Assembly (NCBI GenBank): GCA_945888455.1
Contig: CAMCZV010000004.1
Span: forward strand, 83,551-147,550
Direction of reading: 5' to 3'
DNA length: 64,000 nt
From: Candidatus Finniella inopinata
GTDB taxonomy: Bacteria; Pseudomonadota; Alphaproteobacteria; Holosporales; Holosporaceae
The notes below the pieces were generated by a model, which searched no databases, was not told the origin of the DNA, and worked only from the letters and a program-made list of their open reading frames with translations. Made by a program: the position numbers and the translations under genes. The first letter of the stretch is position 1. The number at the start of each line of letters is the position of its first letter. Below are positions 54,250 to 63,907 of the stretch, piece by piece.

Positions 54250-54717
54250 TCAGGCAAGAGCCATGCTGTGCTCCACGGTTTCGGCCTGAAAAGGTTGCAA
54301 ATCTAATACAACATTCCAGTGGCTGGCAAATTCTGTATTCATTACCGATTCAATAATTTCTCCATTGCGTGTATCTGTCCAATAGGCCATACCAGATTCA
54401 CCGAGGGGCACACCGTAATCATGACCATCAGCCAAAAGAGATCGATGCAAGCATGTCGTATGATCCTGACCGTGGGGATTGGGGTTAGGCTCGCCCTTGC
54501 CCATCATGGAAAAATGCCGCCCCCCTGAAATAGGTGAGGCCATCCACAATTGCTGCATGCCGGTATGCCTATTAAATAGATATTTACGCCCATCTGGCAT
54601 CAGAATCGTCATGGATTCCTCTGTTTCCTCCCAATCGATTTCTGGAAAGCAGTCTAAATGCTTTTGCCAATATTCCCAAGTAGAATGAACAAGAGGTTTA
54701 AAACGATTCGTGTGCAT
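54250..54717 (-). CDS. Frataxin/CyaY-like protein with an insertion
   Basis: About 155 residues. The stretch FPEIDWEETEESMTILMPDG, then KYLFNRHTGMQQLWMASP and SGGRHFSMM follows the frataxin beta-sheet (family form: vNrq.p..QiWlas..gG.hf). After an insert of about 30 residues the pattern resumes with MAYWTDTRNGEIIESVMNTE, like the family W-x-D-x-R-x-G strand and last helix. Frataxin delivers or regulates iron for Fe-S cluster assembly. Start: ATG 54717 matches the fold best; ATG 54750, five bases after the upstream stop, is also possible. The identification is by pattern memory. Confidence 0.6.
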   Translation of the reverse strand: MHTNRFKPLVHSTWEYWQKHLDCFPEIDWEETEESMTILMPDGRKYLFNRHTGMQQLWMASPISGGRHFSMMGKGEPNPNPHGQDHTTCLHRSLLADGHDYGVPLGESGMAYWTDTRNGEIIESVMNTEFASHWNVVLDLQPFQAETVEHSMALA

Positions 54718-54754
54718 GATGGGCTCTGGGGTGAAGAGGAGGAAGGTCATGGGA

Positions 54755-55843
54755 TTAGGCGGCACCTGGTGCTGTAAGGGGAGGAGGTTTTTTATTGACA
54801 ACTAGATCGTTTCTTTGTTCGTCCGTAATCTGGCCTTCTTGCCCTTTTGGCCGTTCATACGTTGTTTTTTCAACTTTAACAATCTCTGTTTTTTTATCGG
54901 TTTTTTTGTACCCTAAAATTGTTTCAATGGTATTTAATTCGCTCAATATAGAGTTTTTATAGTTTTGAAGGTCATCCTGAGGGTTGCTTTGTTTGACCAT
55001 ACTAACCAAGGATTCAATTTTTTTAGCATGATCCAATAAGATGCTAAACTTTGATTTTTCAAAATTCAACTTACATTGTTTTGGGTCATGATAATTTTTG
55101 TGCAGTTCTATAAATGGTTTCAATTTTTCTTTGAAAATCTTCTGTTCCTCTATTGTCAATTGATTCGCATACTCCAAATTTTGTATAAAAGTTTCTGTTT
55201 TTGGATTGAAAGTATGGCCTTCTAAAAACTTAATTATGTTAGCAACGAATTCTTTTGATGATGATTCAATCAGAGGATTTTTCTTTAAAGGAACGGTGAC
55301 GATTGCGCCGTCTGATTGGGGCGGGCCATAAAGTTCGGACGCAGGTAATACCAAGTGCATGACTCCCATCATGGCATTTGCCGAATTACCGTAGAGCTCT
55401 TCCAGTACAGGTGTAAGGGACGATTTAGCATCTATGGTCTTGAGATATTTGGCCACATTCTTGTTACTCTCGCTTTGCAATTTGCCCTTGGAAAGATTTG
55501 TATAGTCTTGTTTCTTGGAATGGCCAGGAACGCTTTTTTTGTCCCTATGATGGTTAGGCTTTTTTTGTTTTACCGAATGCTTTTTTTGTTTTACCGAATT
55601 TTTATTCTTAGCGATAATATTACTTTTTGCTCTCTTATTAACAGATTTTTTGCCCTTAGCGATAATTTTACCGTTTGCTCTCGTATTAACAGATTTTTTG
55701 CTTTTAGCAGGTTTCTTCTTCTTTTTTTTAAAAAATCCGAAAAAGGCCTGTGTGTGCAAGATTGGAGCAGAAATGCAAAGAAAAGCCAATAAAAATTGGA
55801 AAAATTTTAAAATGCCCAGTGTTTTTAAAGATTTTTTGATCAT
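54755..55843 (-). CDS. Lysine-rich exported protein of unknown function
   Basis: Not recognised. From ATG 55843 it encodes about 362 residues with a signal peptide (SLKTLGILKFFQFLLAFLCI, cleavage after HTQA). Residues about 40-110 are extremely basic and built of short repeats: KKSVNTRANGKIIAKGKKSV, then a degenerate copy, then SVKQKKH twice. The remaining part looks globular and helical (EEQKIFKEKLKPFIELHKNY). The basic tract could bind nucleic acid, anionic lipid or host surfaces; this is speculation. The stop is 37 bases before the frataxin-like start, so the two may be cotranscribed. Confidence 0.6.
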   Translation of the reverse strand: MIKKSLKTLGILKFFQFLLAFLCISAPILHTQAFFGFFKKKKKKPAKSKKSVNTRANGKIIAKGKKSVNKRAKSNIIAKNKNSVKQKKHSVKQKKPNHHRDKKSVPGHSKKQDYTNLSKGKLQSESNKNVAKYLKTIDAKSSLTPVLEELYGNSANAMMGVMHLVLPASELYGPPQSDGAIVTVPLKKNPLIESSSKEFVANIIKFLEGHTFNPKTETFIQNLEYANQLTIEEQKIFKEKLKPFIELHKNYHDPKQCKLNFEKSKFSILLDHAKKIESLVSMVKQSNPQDDLQNYKNSILSELNTIETILGYKKTDKKTEIVKVEKTTYERPKGQEGQITDEQRNDLVVNKKPPPLTAPGAA

Positions 55844-56416
55844 AAACTGTGCTAGCAATACACATTGTAAATATTAATGTAATGATACCAGGAACATGCT
55901 GGCCGGAGCAAGGGGCAGACCAAAGGTGGGCGCACCACATTGCAAAAAATGCCCTGGTCATTGCGTGTTTAGTGCGTTCATAAACCAAACATCCCAATGC
56001 GCTTGATACAGTTGTGATCATTTGCCCCAAAGCCCATTAGGGCGGATAGATCTGTTCCAGATTTTAGAAAATAAGGTGGGGAAGGGTATGGCCAATGCGC
56101 GTACAGGGTAATGAGGAACGGATCAAAATGTTGACCAGTCTGAAAAGCGAACCAGTATGAAAAAAGATTCAGACCGACAATTGTGGATTTCAGATGGATT
56201 CCAGATGGATTTCAGAATCCTGATGAATGATTTCAAAAAATCACATCGCCATACCAGGATGATACCCGTTCGTCATGAACCTACTCTGTACAGGGGAGAG
56301 TATCCCAGAAAAATGGGCTGTACGGGTGGGTGCGCATCCGTTTTTCAGCCTACTCTATTCAGTCAGCCTATTCAGCGTGTACCAGGGGCCATGGAAATGC
56401 CCCAGAATATAGTATT
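55844..56416. other. 573-base gap with no supported gene
   Basis: A plus-strand frame at 56157-56576 runs into clpX antisense and has no family. The only structure seen is small repeats: CAGATGGATTCCAGATGG around 56192-56212 and two related CCTACTCT-[G/A]T-[A/T]CAG blocks near 56280-56365. Confidence 0.45.
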
Positions 56417-57736
56417 TTACCCCTTGCTCAGCATTTCTTTTGAGGGTGTCGTCTTTTCTGACGTGTTGTCTTTATCAGAATCAGGGGCGTGTGTTGCATC
56501 CGAGTGGGTCACCAGTATAGGAGGTTTATTCTCTAAAATGGTTTTTTCCGTGACAATAACCTCGGATACATCTTGAATAGATGGTAAATCGTACATCGTA
56601 TCCAACAGCGCCGTTTCCACAATGGCGCGCAAACCTCTGGCTCCCGTTTTCAACTGAATGGATTTTTCAGCAATGGCCACCAATGCTTCTGTCTTGAATT
56701 TCAAATCTGCGCCATCCATCCGAAACAGGTGAGCATATTGTTTAACCAGTGCATTTTTAGGTTCGGTTAAAATTTTCACCAGAGCCGACGAATCCAAATT
56801 GGACAAGGAAACAATGACGGGCAAGCGGCCCACAAATTCTGGGATAAGACCATACTTTAACAAGTCTTCTGGCTTAACGTCTTCTAGAATTTGCCCCTCT
56901 GTCCGATGATCGGATTGGTTTAGCGTGGACGTAAAACCAATGCTTTGGCCACGGTTACGGTTGGACACAATCTTGTCTAGACCTGAAAATGCTCCGCCGC
57001 AAATAAACAAAATATTTGACGTATCAATCTGAACAAATTCTTGCTGAGGATGTTTTCTGCCACCCTGAGGAGGCACAGATGCCACTGTTCCTTCCATCAT
57101 TTTTAATAAGGCCTGCTGAACGCCCTCACCAGAAACATCGCGCGTAATGGACACATTTTCAGACTTTCGAGCAATTTTATCAATTTCATCAATATACACG
57201 ATGCCGCGCTGGGCCTTTTCCACATCATGAGAAGAAGCTTGCAACAGTTTTAAAATGATATTTTCCACATCTTCGCCCACATATCCCGCCTCGGTCAATG
57301 TGGTGGCATCGGCAATGGTAAACGGAACATCCAAAACTTTTGCCAACGTTTGTGCCAGCAATGTTTTTCCGCACCCTGTTGGCCCGATCAGCAAAATGTT
57401 TGACTTTGTCAACTCTATAGAATCATCTTCTCTGTTCTGAATACGCTTATAGTGATTATAAACCGCGACAGACAACACACGCTTTGCCCGATCTTGGCCA
57501 ATCACGTACTCATCCAAAATCTTTGAAATTTCACGAGGATTGGGTAGACCGATCTTGCCGCCATCTGCTGACAAATTCTGTTTTTTTTGCTCTTCTTTTA
57601 AGATATCACCGCACAAATCAATGCATTCATTGCAAATAAAGACCGTTGGCCCTGCGATAAGTTTTGTGACTTCGTACTGACTTTTTCCGCAAAAAGAGCA
57701 CCGAAGAAGAGATTGACTGTCGATCGTTTTTGCCAT
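56417..57736 (-). CDS. clpX: ClpXP protease ATPase subunit ClpX
   Basis: ClpX unfolds substrates and feeds them to ClpP. The N-terminal C4 zinc finger (CSFCGKS...CNECIDLC) is at residues 13-42, Walker A is GPTGCGKT, Walker [12 protein letters not shown] and the pore loop GYVGEDVE. The 439 residues include a polar C-terminal tail of about 25 residues. It follows clpP by about 80 bases in the order tig-clpP-clpX, the classical arrangement. Confidence 0.98.
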   Translation of the reverse strand: MAKTIDSQSLLRCSFCGKSQYEVTKLIAGPTVFICNECIDLCGDILKEEQKKQNLSADGGKIGLPNPREISKILDEYVIGQDRAKRVLSVAVYNHYKRIQNREDDSIELTKSNILLIGPTGCGKTLLAQTLAKVLDVPFTIADATTLTEAGYVGEDVENIILKLLQASSHDVEKAQRGIVYIDEIDKIARKSENVSITRDVSGEGVQQALLKMMEGTVASVPPQGGRKHPQQEFVQIDTSNILFICGGAFSGLDKIVSNRNRGQSIGFTSTLNQSDHRTEGQILEDVKPEDLLKYGLIPEFVGRLPVIVSLSNLDSSALVKILTEPKNALVKQYAHLFRMDGADLKFKTEALVAIAEKSIQLKTGARGLRAIVETALLDTMYDLPSIQDVSEVIVTEKTILENKPPILVTHSDATHAPDSDKDNTSEKTTPSKEMLSKG

Positions 57737-57815
57737 TCTTACTCTCTTTCAAAAAAAACGTGTTCTAGATTATTATGACACAAAGCCATAAACAAAGGAT
57801 GATTCTTGAAAAAAA

Positions 57816-58460
57816 TCATGCATTTTTTCCTGCAGTGTCACCGGATGGTTCCGTCTTTAAATTGCTCATCAAATCGCTGCGATTAACAACAACTTGGTCG
57901 ATAAGACCAAATTCTAATGCGCGCTCTGGAGAAAAAAATTGATCGCGATCCGTGGCCTCGGCAATAACATCAAAGGTTTGTCCAGTATGGTCAGACAAAA
58001 TGGTATTTAAACGGCGACGAATGTCCAAGATTTCATTGGCATGAATTTCAATATCACTGGCTTGACCACGAAATCCGCCCAAAGGCTGATGAATCATAAT
58101 CCGAGAATTGCGTAAACTGTACCGTTTTCCCTTGGCGCCACTGGCCAAAAGCAACGATCCTGCCGAAGAAGCTTGCCCCAAACATACCGTCACCACATCC
58201 GGCTTGATATAATGCATCGTATCGTAAATGGACAGAGCAGAAGTCACCACTCCGCCAGGAGAATTGATGTACATAAATATATCTTTTTCTGGGGCCTCTG
58301 CCTCTAAAAACAACAACTGGGCGCAAATTAATGTGGACATATGGTCGTCAATAGGGCCTGTTAGAAAGATGATGCGCTCTTTTAACAGTCTAGAGTAGAT
58401 GTCAAACGCCCGCTCGCTGCGACCGCTTTGCTCTACCACCATAGGGATGAGCTGGCTCAT
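57816..58460 (-). CDS. clpP: ATP-dependent Clp protease proteolytic subunit
   Basis: ClpP is the serine protease barrel served by ClpX. Catalytic Ser is in [14 protein letters not shown], His in [10 protein letters not shown], and Asp in the [10 protein letters not shown] region. 214 residues with the usual N-terminus ([19 protein letters not shown]). The start overlaps the tig stop (ATGA), so the two are translationally coupled. Confidence 0.98.
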   Translation of the reverse strand: MSQLIPMVVEQSGRSERAFDIYSRLLKERIIFLTGPIDDHMSTLICAQLLFLEAEAPEKDIFMYINSPGGVVTSALSIYDTMHYIKPDVVTVCLGQASSAGSLLLASGAKGKRYSLRNSRIMIHQPLGGFRGQASDIEIHANEILDIRRRLNTILSDHTGQTFDVIAEATDRDQFFSPERALEFGLIDQVVVNRSDLMSNLKTEPSGDTAGKNA

Positions 58461-59821
58461 ATGGAATCCTCCGATGCAGCAAACAGATCTTTTAGCCCAT
58501 CAAAAGAGACCTCTTTATCCTCTATTGTGCATTGACCAGACATCCAATCTAATGCTTTTCTCTCTTGAATTTCGTTGGAAATGCGCTCTACCACATTCTT
58601 GTTGCGCCTTAAAAATCCGACCACCTCGTCAATGGGCCGCCCCTCGCTTTGCGCCATGGCCTTGGCGTAGGCAAACAGCTCTGCATCAGAAACGGAAAAG
58701 CGCTGATCGCGAACCACTTTTTGAATGACACAGTTGGCGCGCACCCTGGCCACAGCTTTTTCAGCCAGCGCAGACTCTTGAACGGGGGTCAACTTAGACG
58801 AAGCCACAGCACTCTCATCCGTGGACTCATCCGTGGAATCATCAGACTGCGAGCCCAAAGCTTTCCTCTCGGCATCACGCTTTAAGACGCTGAGGGCAGA
58901 TTGCATCCAAGATTCAGGAACATCAAAGGCCTGCACAGTGCCCAGCTTTTTCTTTAAACTGTCGCGCAAAATCATACCAGACAAAACATCACCAGAATCG
59001 ACCAAAGATTTACGCACCACTTCACGCAACGCGGCCAAGGTGTCAAATCCTTGAGACTTTGCAAATTCCTCATTTGCTTGATGGGGAACAGTCTGGCGAA
59101 TTTCGCGAAAATTAATCTTAAAGTTGACCTTTTTGCCGGCCAAGCTCTTGTCTGGGAAATCTCCCGGAACTTTTATCCCCTCGCTGACAATATACCCCTC
59201 TGTGATGCCTTCCAACGTTTTTTCGAATTCTTCTGGCAAAGTATTGCTGCCCAAACGAAAGGATCCTTCCATTTCTTTTACCGTTCCATCTTTGTGGGTA
59301 TACGTCATGGTATACACCAACGTATCACCAATGGCGGCCGGACGCTTTTCATCCAAAGCCACAGAAGTCATCACCCGCCCAGCACGCTCTGCCATACTGG
59401 CGTCAACTTCTTGCTCTGTGGGAACAGGAACGCAACGATCTAAGTGTACATCTTTCCACACAATCTCACCCATTTCTGGGGCAAAAACAGCATGAACTTT
59501 AACGTCTAGATCAACCAAATCATTCAAAGAGGAACCCGTAAAAGGGTTTTCTATCTGATAACCCAGCGGCGCACCCAATGGCTTATCCCCAATGATTTCA
59601 TCAGCTGCGTTTGACACAGCCTTATGAACCACGGCATCAATCGCCTGCTGCCCTCTCTCTTGAAACAAAAGGGAAGGGGGAATTTTTCCAGATCGGAACC
59701 CATGTTTTTTGACCTGATGAGATTGCGATAAGAGCTCTGTTAAAACATCGCGCTCTAAGTCACTTTTAGAAAGGGTGAGCAAAACTTCTTTTTCAAGACG
59801 CTCATTTTTTAAAACACGCAT
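58457..59821 (-). CDS. tig: Trigger factor
   Basis: Ribosome-bound chaperone and prolyl isomerase. The ribosome-binding tail signature is present as [12 protein letters not shown] (usual form GFRpGKvP), followed by the FKBP-type domain ([16 protein letters not shown]) and the long helical C-terminal arms. A Ser/Asp/Glu-rich insert ([12 protein letters not shown] near residue 330) lies in the arm region. 454 residues. Start ATG 59821 lies 34 bases after tRNA-Leu on the same strand. Confidence 0.95.
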   Translation of the reverse strand: MRVLKNERLEKEVLLTLSKSDLERDVLTELLSQSHQVKKHGFRSGKIPPSLLFQERGQQAIDAVVHKAVSNAADEIIGDKPLGAPLGYQIENPFTGSSLNDLVDLDVKVHAVFAPEMGEIVWKDVHLDRCVPVPTEQEVDASMAERAGRVMTSVALDEKRPAAIGDTLVYTMTYTHKDGTVKEMEGSFRLGSNTLPEEFEKTLEGITEGYIVSEGIKVPGDFPDKSLAGKKVNFKINFREIRQTVPHQANEEFAKSQGFDTLAALREVVRKSLVDSGDVLSGMILRDSLKKKLGTVQAFDVPESWMQSALSVLKRDAERKALGSQSDDSTDESTDESAVASSKLTPVQESALAEKAVARVRANCVIQKVVRDQRFSVSDAELFAYAKAMAQSEGRPIDEVVGFLRRNKNVVERISNEIQERKALDWMSGQCTIEDKEVSFDGLKDLFAASEDSI

Positions 59822-59854
59822 ACGATCCCCATTGTTATGAAACTTAACTTACCA

Positions 59855-59941
59855 TGGTACGGGCAGAGGGACTTGAACCCCCAAAGCTGTGAAGCCACCA
59901 GGACCTAAACCTGGCGTGTCTACCAATTCCACCATGCCCGC
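59855..59941 (-). tRNA. tRNA-Leu(UAG)
   Basis: Class II tRNA of 87 bases on the minus strand: acceptor GCGGGCA paired with TGCCCGT (one G-U), D arm with GGTAGAC, anticodon loop TTTAGGT (anticodon TAG) closed by CCAGG/CCTGG, a long variable arm and T arm GGGGTTCAAGTCCC. Discriminator A and encoded CCA. Confidence 0.96.
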
Positions 59942-60142
59942 TCTTGATGCCATTACATTGTATCTGAAAAAAACAGATTAGTCAGCCGATAATCGTGGGA
60001 TTCTGACAAAAATATCAGAAAATTTTTGAATACTCTTCCCATTGTTTAAAACAAATGGCCATGCAACGGGGGCTGTACAGTGATCGGATCAAAACGTACA
60101 CTGTTCTTGATTGTTAAATGCATAAAAAGTAGAAAATCAGAT

Positions 60143-60712
60143 ATGAGCGAATCTGTAAACGACAGCTTAACTGGACATTTTATGGTGGCACTGCCAGGGT
60201 TAAAAACCGAAGTTTTTCAAGAGGCCGTCATATTCATTTGTCACCATGATTCCAGTGGAGCCATGGGGTTGGTGATCAATCAGCCCATTAACGGCCTTGA
60301 TCTGGCTGATATTGTCCATAATCCTATCAGCCAAAATAATGACGATTCTGATCCTGAAATTTTTTGGGGTGGCCCTGTTAATATGGACCAAGGATTTGTT
60401 TTACATTCTTCCGAAGTCAGCGGATCCAGCACCCTGTCTGTCAATGCCGATTTATCGGTTACTCCGCACTTGGATATGCTGGATGGTTCAGAAAACGATT
60501 CACCTGCACCCCAATTCTATAAGGCCATTTTAGGTCATGTGGCTTGGAAATCAGGAGAGCTGGAAAAAGAATGGGCTGAAAATGAGTGGATCGCGATTCC
60601 GTATCGTAAAGAATTTATCTTTGATGCCGATCCTGACCATCAATGGCAAGATATTCTGGCCGACTGCGGCATCTTTTCTAGTCGACTTGCACCTCAGCGG
60701 GGTCGTTTATAA
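60143..60712 (+). CDS. YqgE/AlgH family protein
   Basis: About 189 residues of the conserved YqgE/AlgH family (UPF0301), whose function is not established. Signatures are LTGHFMVALPGL, EAVIFICHHDSSGAMGLVINQPI, FWGGPVNMDQGFVLHS and ILGHVAWKSGELEKEWAENEW. Start taken at ATG 60143, which matches the family; an upstream in-frame start at 60080 would add 21 residues without support. It stands alone. Confidence 0.92.
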   Translation: MSESVNDSLTGHFMVALPGLKTEVFQEAVIFICHHDSSGAMGLVINQPINGLDLADIVHNPISQNNDDSDPEIFWGGPVNMDQGFVLHSSEVSGSSTLSVNADLSVTPHLDMLDGSENDSPAPQFYKAILGHVAWKSGELEKEWAENEWIAIPYRKEFIFDADPDHQWQDILADCGIFSSRLAPQRGRL

Positions 60713-60800
60713 CATCGCCTGCTTTTTGAATCAAAATAAACTGTATTTTATTAAACTTTTATTACAATAAAATTTGAATTTTTAATGATGGTGCATTATT

Positions 60801-61760
60801 TTGAGTATTTACTTTTTTAGAAAGATTTTTCCTGTGTTTTTCATGGCTGTATCCGTGATGGGGACGCTGTTGCATGAACCCAGTGACACCACCCCCAACG
60901 AACTGCGTGAACAGATAGAGGCGTTGTCATTGCAAGAGCCCATGATTCCTAGTCATCCCCACATCACTCCCATCACCGCGCCTAATCAATTCAGATCTCT
61001 TATGGATGTGTGGCATACATCCAATCTGAAAAAACCACATTTAAAAGACTTTGCGCGTACCTCAGACCCATTCAGTACAGGAGCAGGTAAACATTCTGTT
61101 TTGAATCAACATCATGTCGTAAAAAGCAATGGGATACCTTGGGCCTATACCTTTGGCAAGGCAGGGGATGGATCGGCCTGGATTTTCTTGTACCAACAAA
61201 AACTCAGCGAAGGCCAGTATTTTCGTGACCGTCTGTATTATAATAAATTGGGTGAAATATTATGCAGACGTATGGGGGTTGTGTATTTAGGCAGTGATTC
61301 CGGTATTTTTCAACGTAAGGAAACTTTTGAATTGTTGTTAAATGCATATCCTCTGCCCATTAAAACCAAGCTGGCTGCCACCTTTGAATTTGATCGACGT
61401 TACCATCATGCAGGTCGTAAAGAGCTGATTCGAACAAAAAGTGGTTTTAAATATCGCGATGGAATTGATGTGGGAAATGGACAAGGTTTGCAATACATTG
61501 GCAATGGGGGAAATCTGGAAAATATTGCTCAATTGCTGTCTAGAAAAACAAAGGCTCTTTCTGCTGGAACCCCCTCCGCTCAACCTGGCTTAATTCCTGT
61601 CCAGACGAAACCAGATCACCAATCAGAGAAAAAGAAATCAAGTCCATCCATCAAAAAAACGAGCCAACACAATCCTTCGAGTCTGCCCTCTGTTTTGGAT
61701 ATACCGGGCGTTGATAAAAAATACTTATTGCCACCTGATTACATCATCCATGTGGTGTAA
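60801..61760 (+). CDS. Exported protein of unknown function
   Basis: Not recognised. 319 residues from a TTG start at 60801 with a signal-like segment (FFRKIFPVFFMAVSVMGTLL). The middle (about residues 95-235) looks folded, with WAYTFGKAGDGSAWIFLYQQ and a run of Tyr/Arg-rich strands. The C-terminal 80 residues are Ser/Pro/Lys-rich and probably disordered, ending in a hydrophobic DYIIHVV. The start is uncertain because TTG lacks a good ribosome site, but no nearer ATG preserves the signal segment. Confidence 0.6.
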   Translation: MSIYFFRKIFPVFFMAVSVMGTLLHEPSDTTPNELREQIEALSLQEPMIPSHPHITPITAPNQFRSLMDVWHTSNLKKPHLKDFARTSDPFSTGAGKHSVLNQHHVVKSNGIPWAYTFGKAGDGSAWIFLYQQKLSEGQYFRDRLYYNKLGEILCRRMGVVYLGSDSGIFQRKETFELLLNAYPLPIKTKLAATFEFDRRYHHAGRKELIRTKSGFKYRDGIDVGNGQGLQYIGNGGNLENIAQLLSRKTKALSAGTPSAQPGLIPVQTKPDHQSEKKKSSPSIKKTSQHNPSSLPSVLDIPGVDKKYLLPPDYIIHVV

Positions 61761-61963
61761 TCATCGGCAGGCGGATGAATCGTCTGATCAGACCATCTGT
61801 GTCCGATATGGGATGACAGGGCCCCGAAGGGTGGTGCAGGACGTGACCTCATCGGGATAGAATAGAGCAGGGGGGTGATGGAATGCTGTTGCTAGACAAT
61901 GTGTTTGGAAAAGAGAAGGGCGTATATTATACTGTATCTGATCGATCAAATAGGGGCTGAGAT

Positions 61964-62383
61964 ATGAAACCTTGGGGCCATATACACGATACATCCACAC
62001 CAAAACCCGCAGATGTGGATTTTTTAACACAAAAAATCAATCAAGAAACCCCTGAATTTGGCGAGGCTAATCCTTTTGCATTTTTTATACGGAATGAGCA
62101 GAATGAAATCATAGCAGGCTGCAACGGGAGTATCATTTTCGGCAGTATTTATACAGACCAATTGTGGGTACATCCCGATCATCGTAAAAATGGTTTGGGG
62201 CAGCAACTGATGAAAGCCGTCCATGATTATGGGCGCACGTGCCAATGTTCTATGAGTACCGTTGCCACGATGGATTTTCAAGGCGCAAAAACATTCTATG
62301 AAAAATTGGGATACGTCACTGATTTTGAAAGGCACGGGTATACGGGTGGTTCTAGCTGCCATTTTATGAGGAAAGCGTTATGA
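61964..62383 (+). CDS. GNAT family N-acetyltransferase (first)
   Basis: A complete 139-residue GNAT domain. The acetyl-CoA loop is VHPDHRKNGLGQQLMKAVHD and the C-terminal strand DFQGAKTFYEKLGY. It uses acetyl-CoA to modify an unknown small molecule or protein. The stop overlaps the next GNAT start (ATGA). The two proteins share layout and C-terminal motif but are clearly diverged. Part of its 3' end is repeated downstream in a broken copy. Confidence 0.88.
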   Translation: MKPWGHIHDTSTPKPADVDFLTQKINQETPEFGEANPFAFFIRNEQNEIIAGCNGSIIFGSIYTDQLWVHPDHRKNGLGQQLMKAVHDYGRTCQCSMSTVATMDFQGAKTFYEKLGYVTDFERHGYTGGSSCHFMRKAL

Positions 62384-62799
62384 GACATAAAATCACACAA
62401 ACAACGCTGACTTCGGAACTAAAGGCGTCGATCTACGAAGCTTTTGCAAAACATTCGATTGATTCTGTGGGTTTTGATGGTTTAGCACAAGAGCCAGTAG
62501 CATTCGAGATCATGGAAAACAACGTATCTCTTGGAGTGGTTGTTTGCCAATTATTTTGGGGCAATGTACATATCAAATACTTACTGACCAACAAAGAGCA
62601 TCGTGGGCGGGGTATAGCCCGAGCTTTAATGGAACATGTCTTTAATTTTGGCAAAGAGAACGGATGTCATTTTGCATTTGTTGAAACAATGAGTTTCCAA
62701 GCTCCTGAATTTTATCAGAAAATTGGATTTGAAATCGAACTCAAGAGAGATGGTTATACAGCAGGCACCTCATTTTACTATTTAAAGAAGGTGTTATGA
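62380..62799 (+). CDS. GNAT family N-acetyltransferase (second)
   Basis: A complete 139-residue GNAT domain with acetyl-CoA loop NKEHRGRGIARALMEHVFNF and C-terminal SFQAPEFYQKIGFEIELKRD. Starts inside the stop of the first GNAT gene and ends inside the start of a third, broken one (ATGA again). Such head-to-tail overlapping starts suggest one transcript. Substrate unknown. Confidence 0.88.
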   Translation: MRHKITQTTLTSELKASIYEAFAKHSIDSVGFDGLAQEPVAFEIMENNVSLGVVVCQLFWGNVHIKYLLTNKEHRGRGIARALMEHVFNFGKENGCHFAFVETMSFQAPEFYQKIGFEIELKRDGYTAGTSFYYLKKVL

Positions 62800-62945
62800 T
62801 AAAGTTTGAAACCATTACACCCTGGCTGAAGGACTCTGCCGCAAAATGACAACCCCTGAATTGGGATACGTAAGTGATGGATACGTCACTGATTTTGAAA
62901 GGCACGGGTATACGGGGAGTCTCGCTGCATCATGTTAAAGCGGAG
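62796..62945 (+). pseudogene. Collapsed third GNAT copy
   Basis: ATG 62796 overlaps the preceding stop and opens MIKFETITPWLKDSAAK, then TGA. The following bases encode TTPELGYV and, after a short duplication of GGATACGT, GYVTDFERHGYTG, which is the C-terminal part of the first GNAT. 38 bases (62879-62916) are identical to 62309-62346. So the N-terminal and C-terminal ends of a GNAT gene are joined with the middle lost. Confidence 0.75.
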
Positions 62946-62951
62946 CTTGTA

Positions 62952-63907
62952 ATGTTTAAAGTGGATTGGGAAAAAACAAGCATCACATACCAACGGCCAG
63001 AAGGCATGGTGGCGACGATGGTGCAGGGCGCTTATCCCAACAAAACCCTTGTTTTGCATGAATTGATTGCTGGTGGATGTGCTAATCTCAACATTAAAAT
63101 TCAGCTGCAAGATGAAAACCATCCGCTGATTTTACGTATTTATTTACGCGACAAAGATGCCTCTTACCGTGAACAAAAACTGGCAATTTTAATAAAAGAA
63201 ACCGTACCTGTACCGCTAACGCATTATATAGGAGAGCTGGAGGGTTATCGCTTTGCCATTACAGGTTTTATGCCCGGACTTTCGCTTCGAGATCTTTTGC
63301 TCGGTGATGTCCCGCATGATCTTGGCACAATCATGCATGAGGTAGGTTTAATCCTTTCAAGGATTAACGCGCATGAATTTTCAGAAGCCGGCCTTTTTGA
63401 CAAAGAGTTGGAGGTGATCGGGTGCAAATCTTCTGATGTCATAAAATTTGCACAAGGCTGCCTGCATAACAAAACCGTATTATCTGTGCTATCGCCTGAG
63501 GTGATTTCGGGAATTCAAAAAGCGATAGAGCAGTACGTATCTTTATTGCCCGCTGACGATGGCAAGCATCTTGTTCATGGTGATTTTGATCCTGCCAATA
63601 TCCTTGTGAATAAAATTGACGGCCTGTGGAAAGTAACCGGCATTTTGGATTGGGAGTGTCTTACCTTTGGGATGTAGCTAATATGCTCAGATATGCCCAT
63701 AAAATGCCGCCTGAATTCCAAGATGCGTTCCTAAAAGGGTTGGGCGATGGTGGCATTATCCTACCTGAAAATTGGCGCGTCACGGTAAATCTATTAAATT
63801 TATTGTCGCTACTGGATGTCCTTAAAAGATCAGACCCTAAAGACCATTCGCATCAATGTGCTGATATTCGTGAACTTATAGATTGTATTTCATTAGAGTT
63901 AAGTTCC
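62952..63907 (+). pseudogene. Frameshifted aminoglycoside-phosphotransferase-family gene
   Basis: From ATG 62952 (GGAG seven bases upstream) the frame encodes an APH-type kinase with catalytic loop VHGDFDPANILV and metal site ILDWE, then stops at 63677. Homology-like sequence continues in another frame from about 63659: SYLWDVANMLRYAHKMPPEF, then LLNLLSLLDVLKRSDP and CADIRELIDCI, the usual end of this family. A deletion of about 13 bases (or equivalent) just after DWE explains the shift. The product from the first frame would lack the C-terminal helical lobe. Confidence 0.8.
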
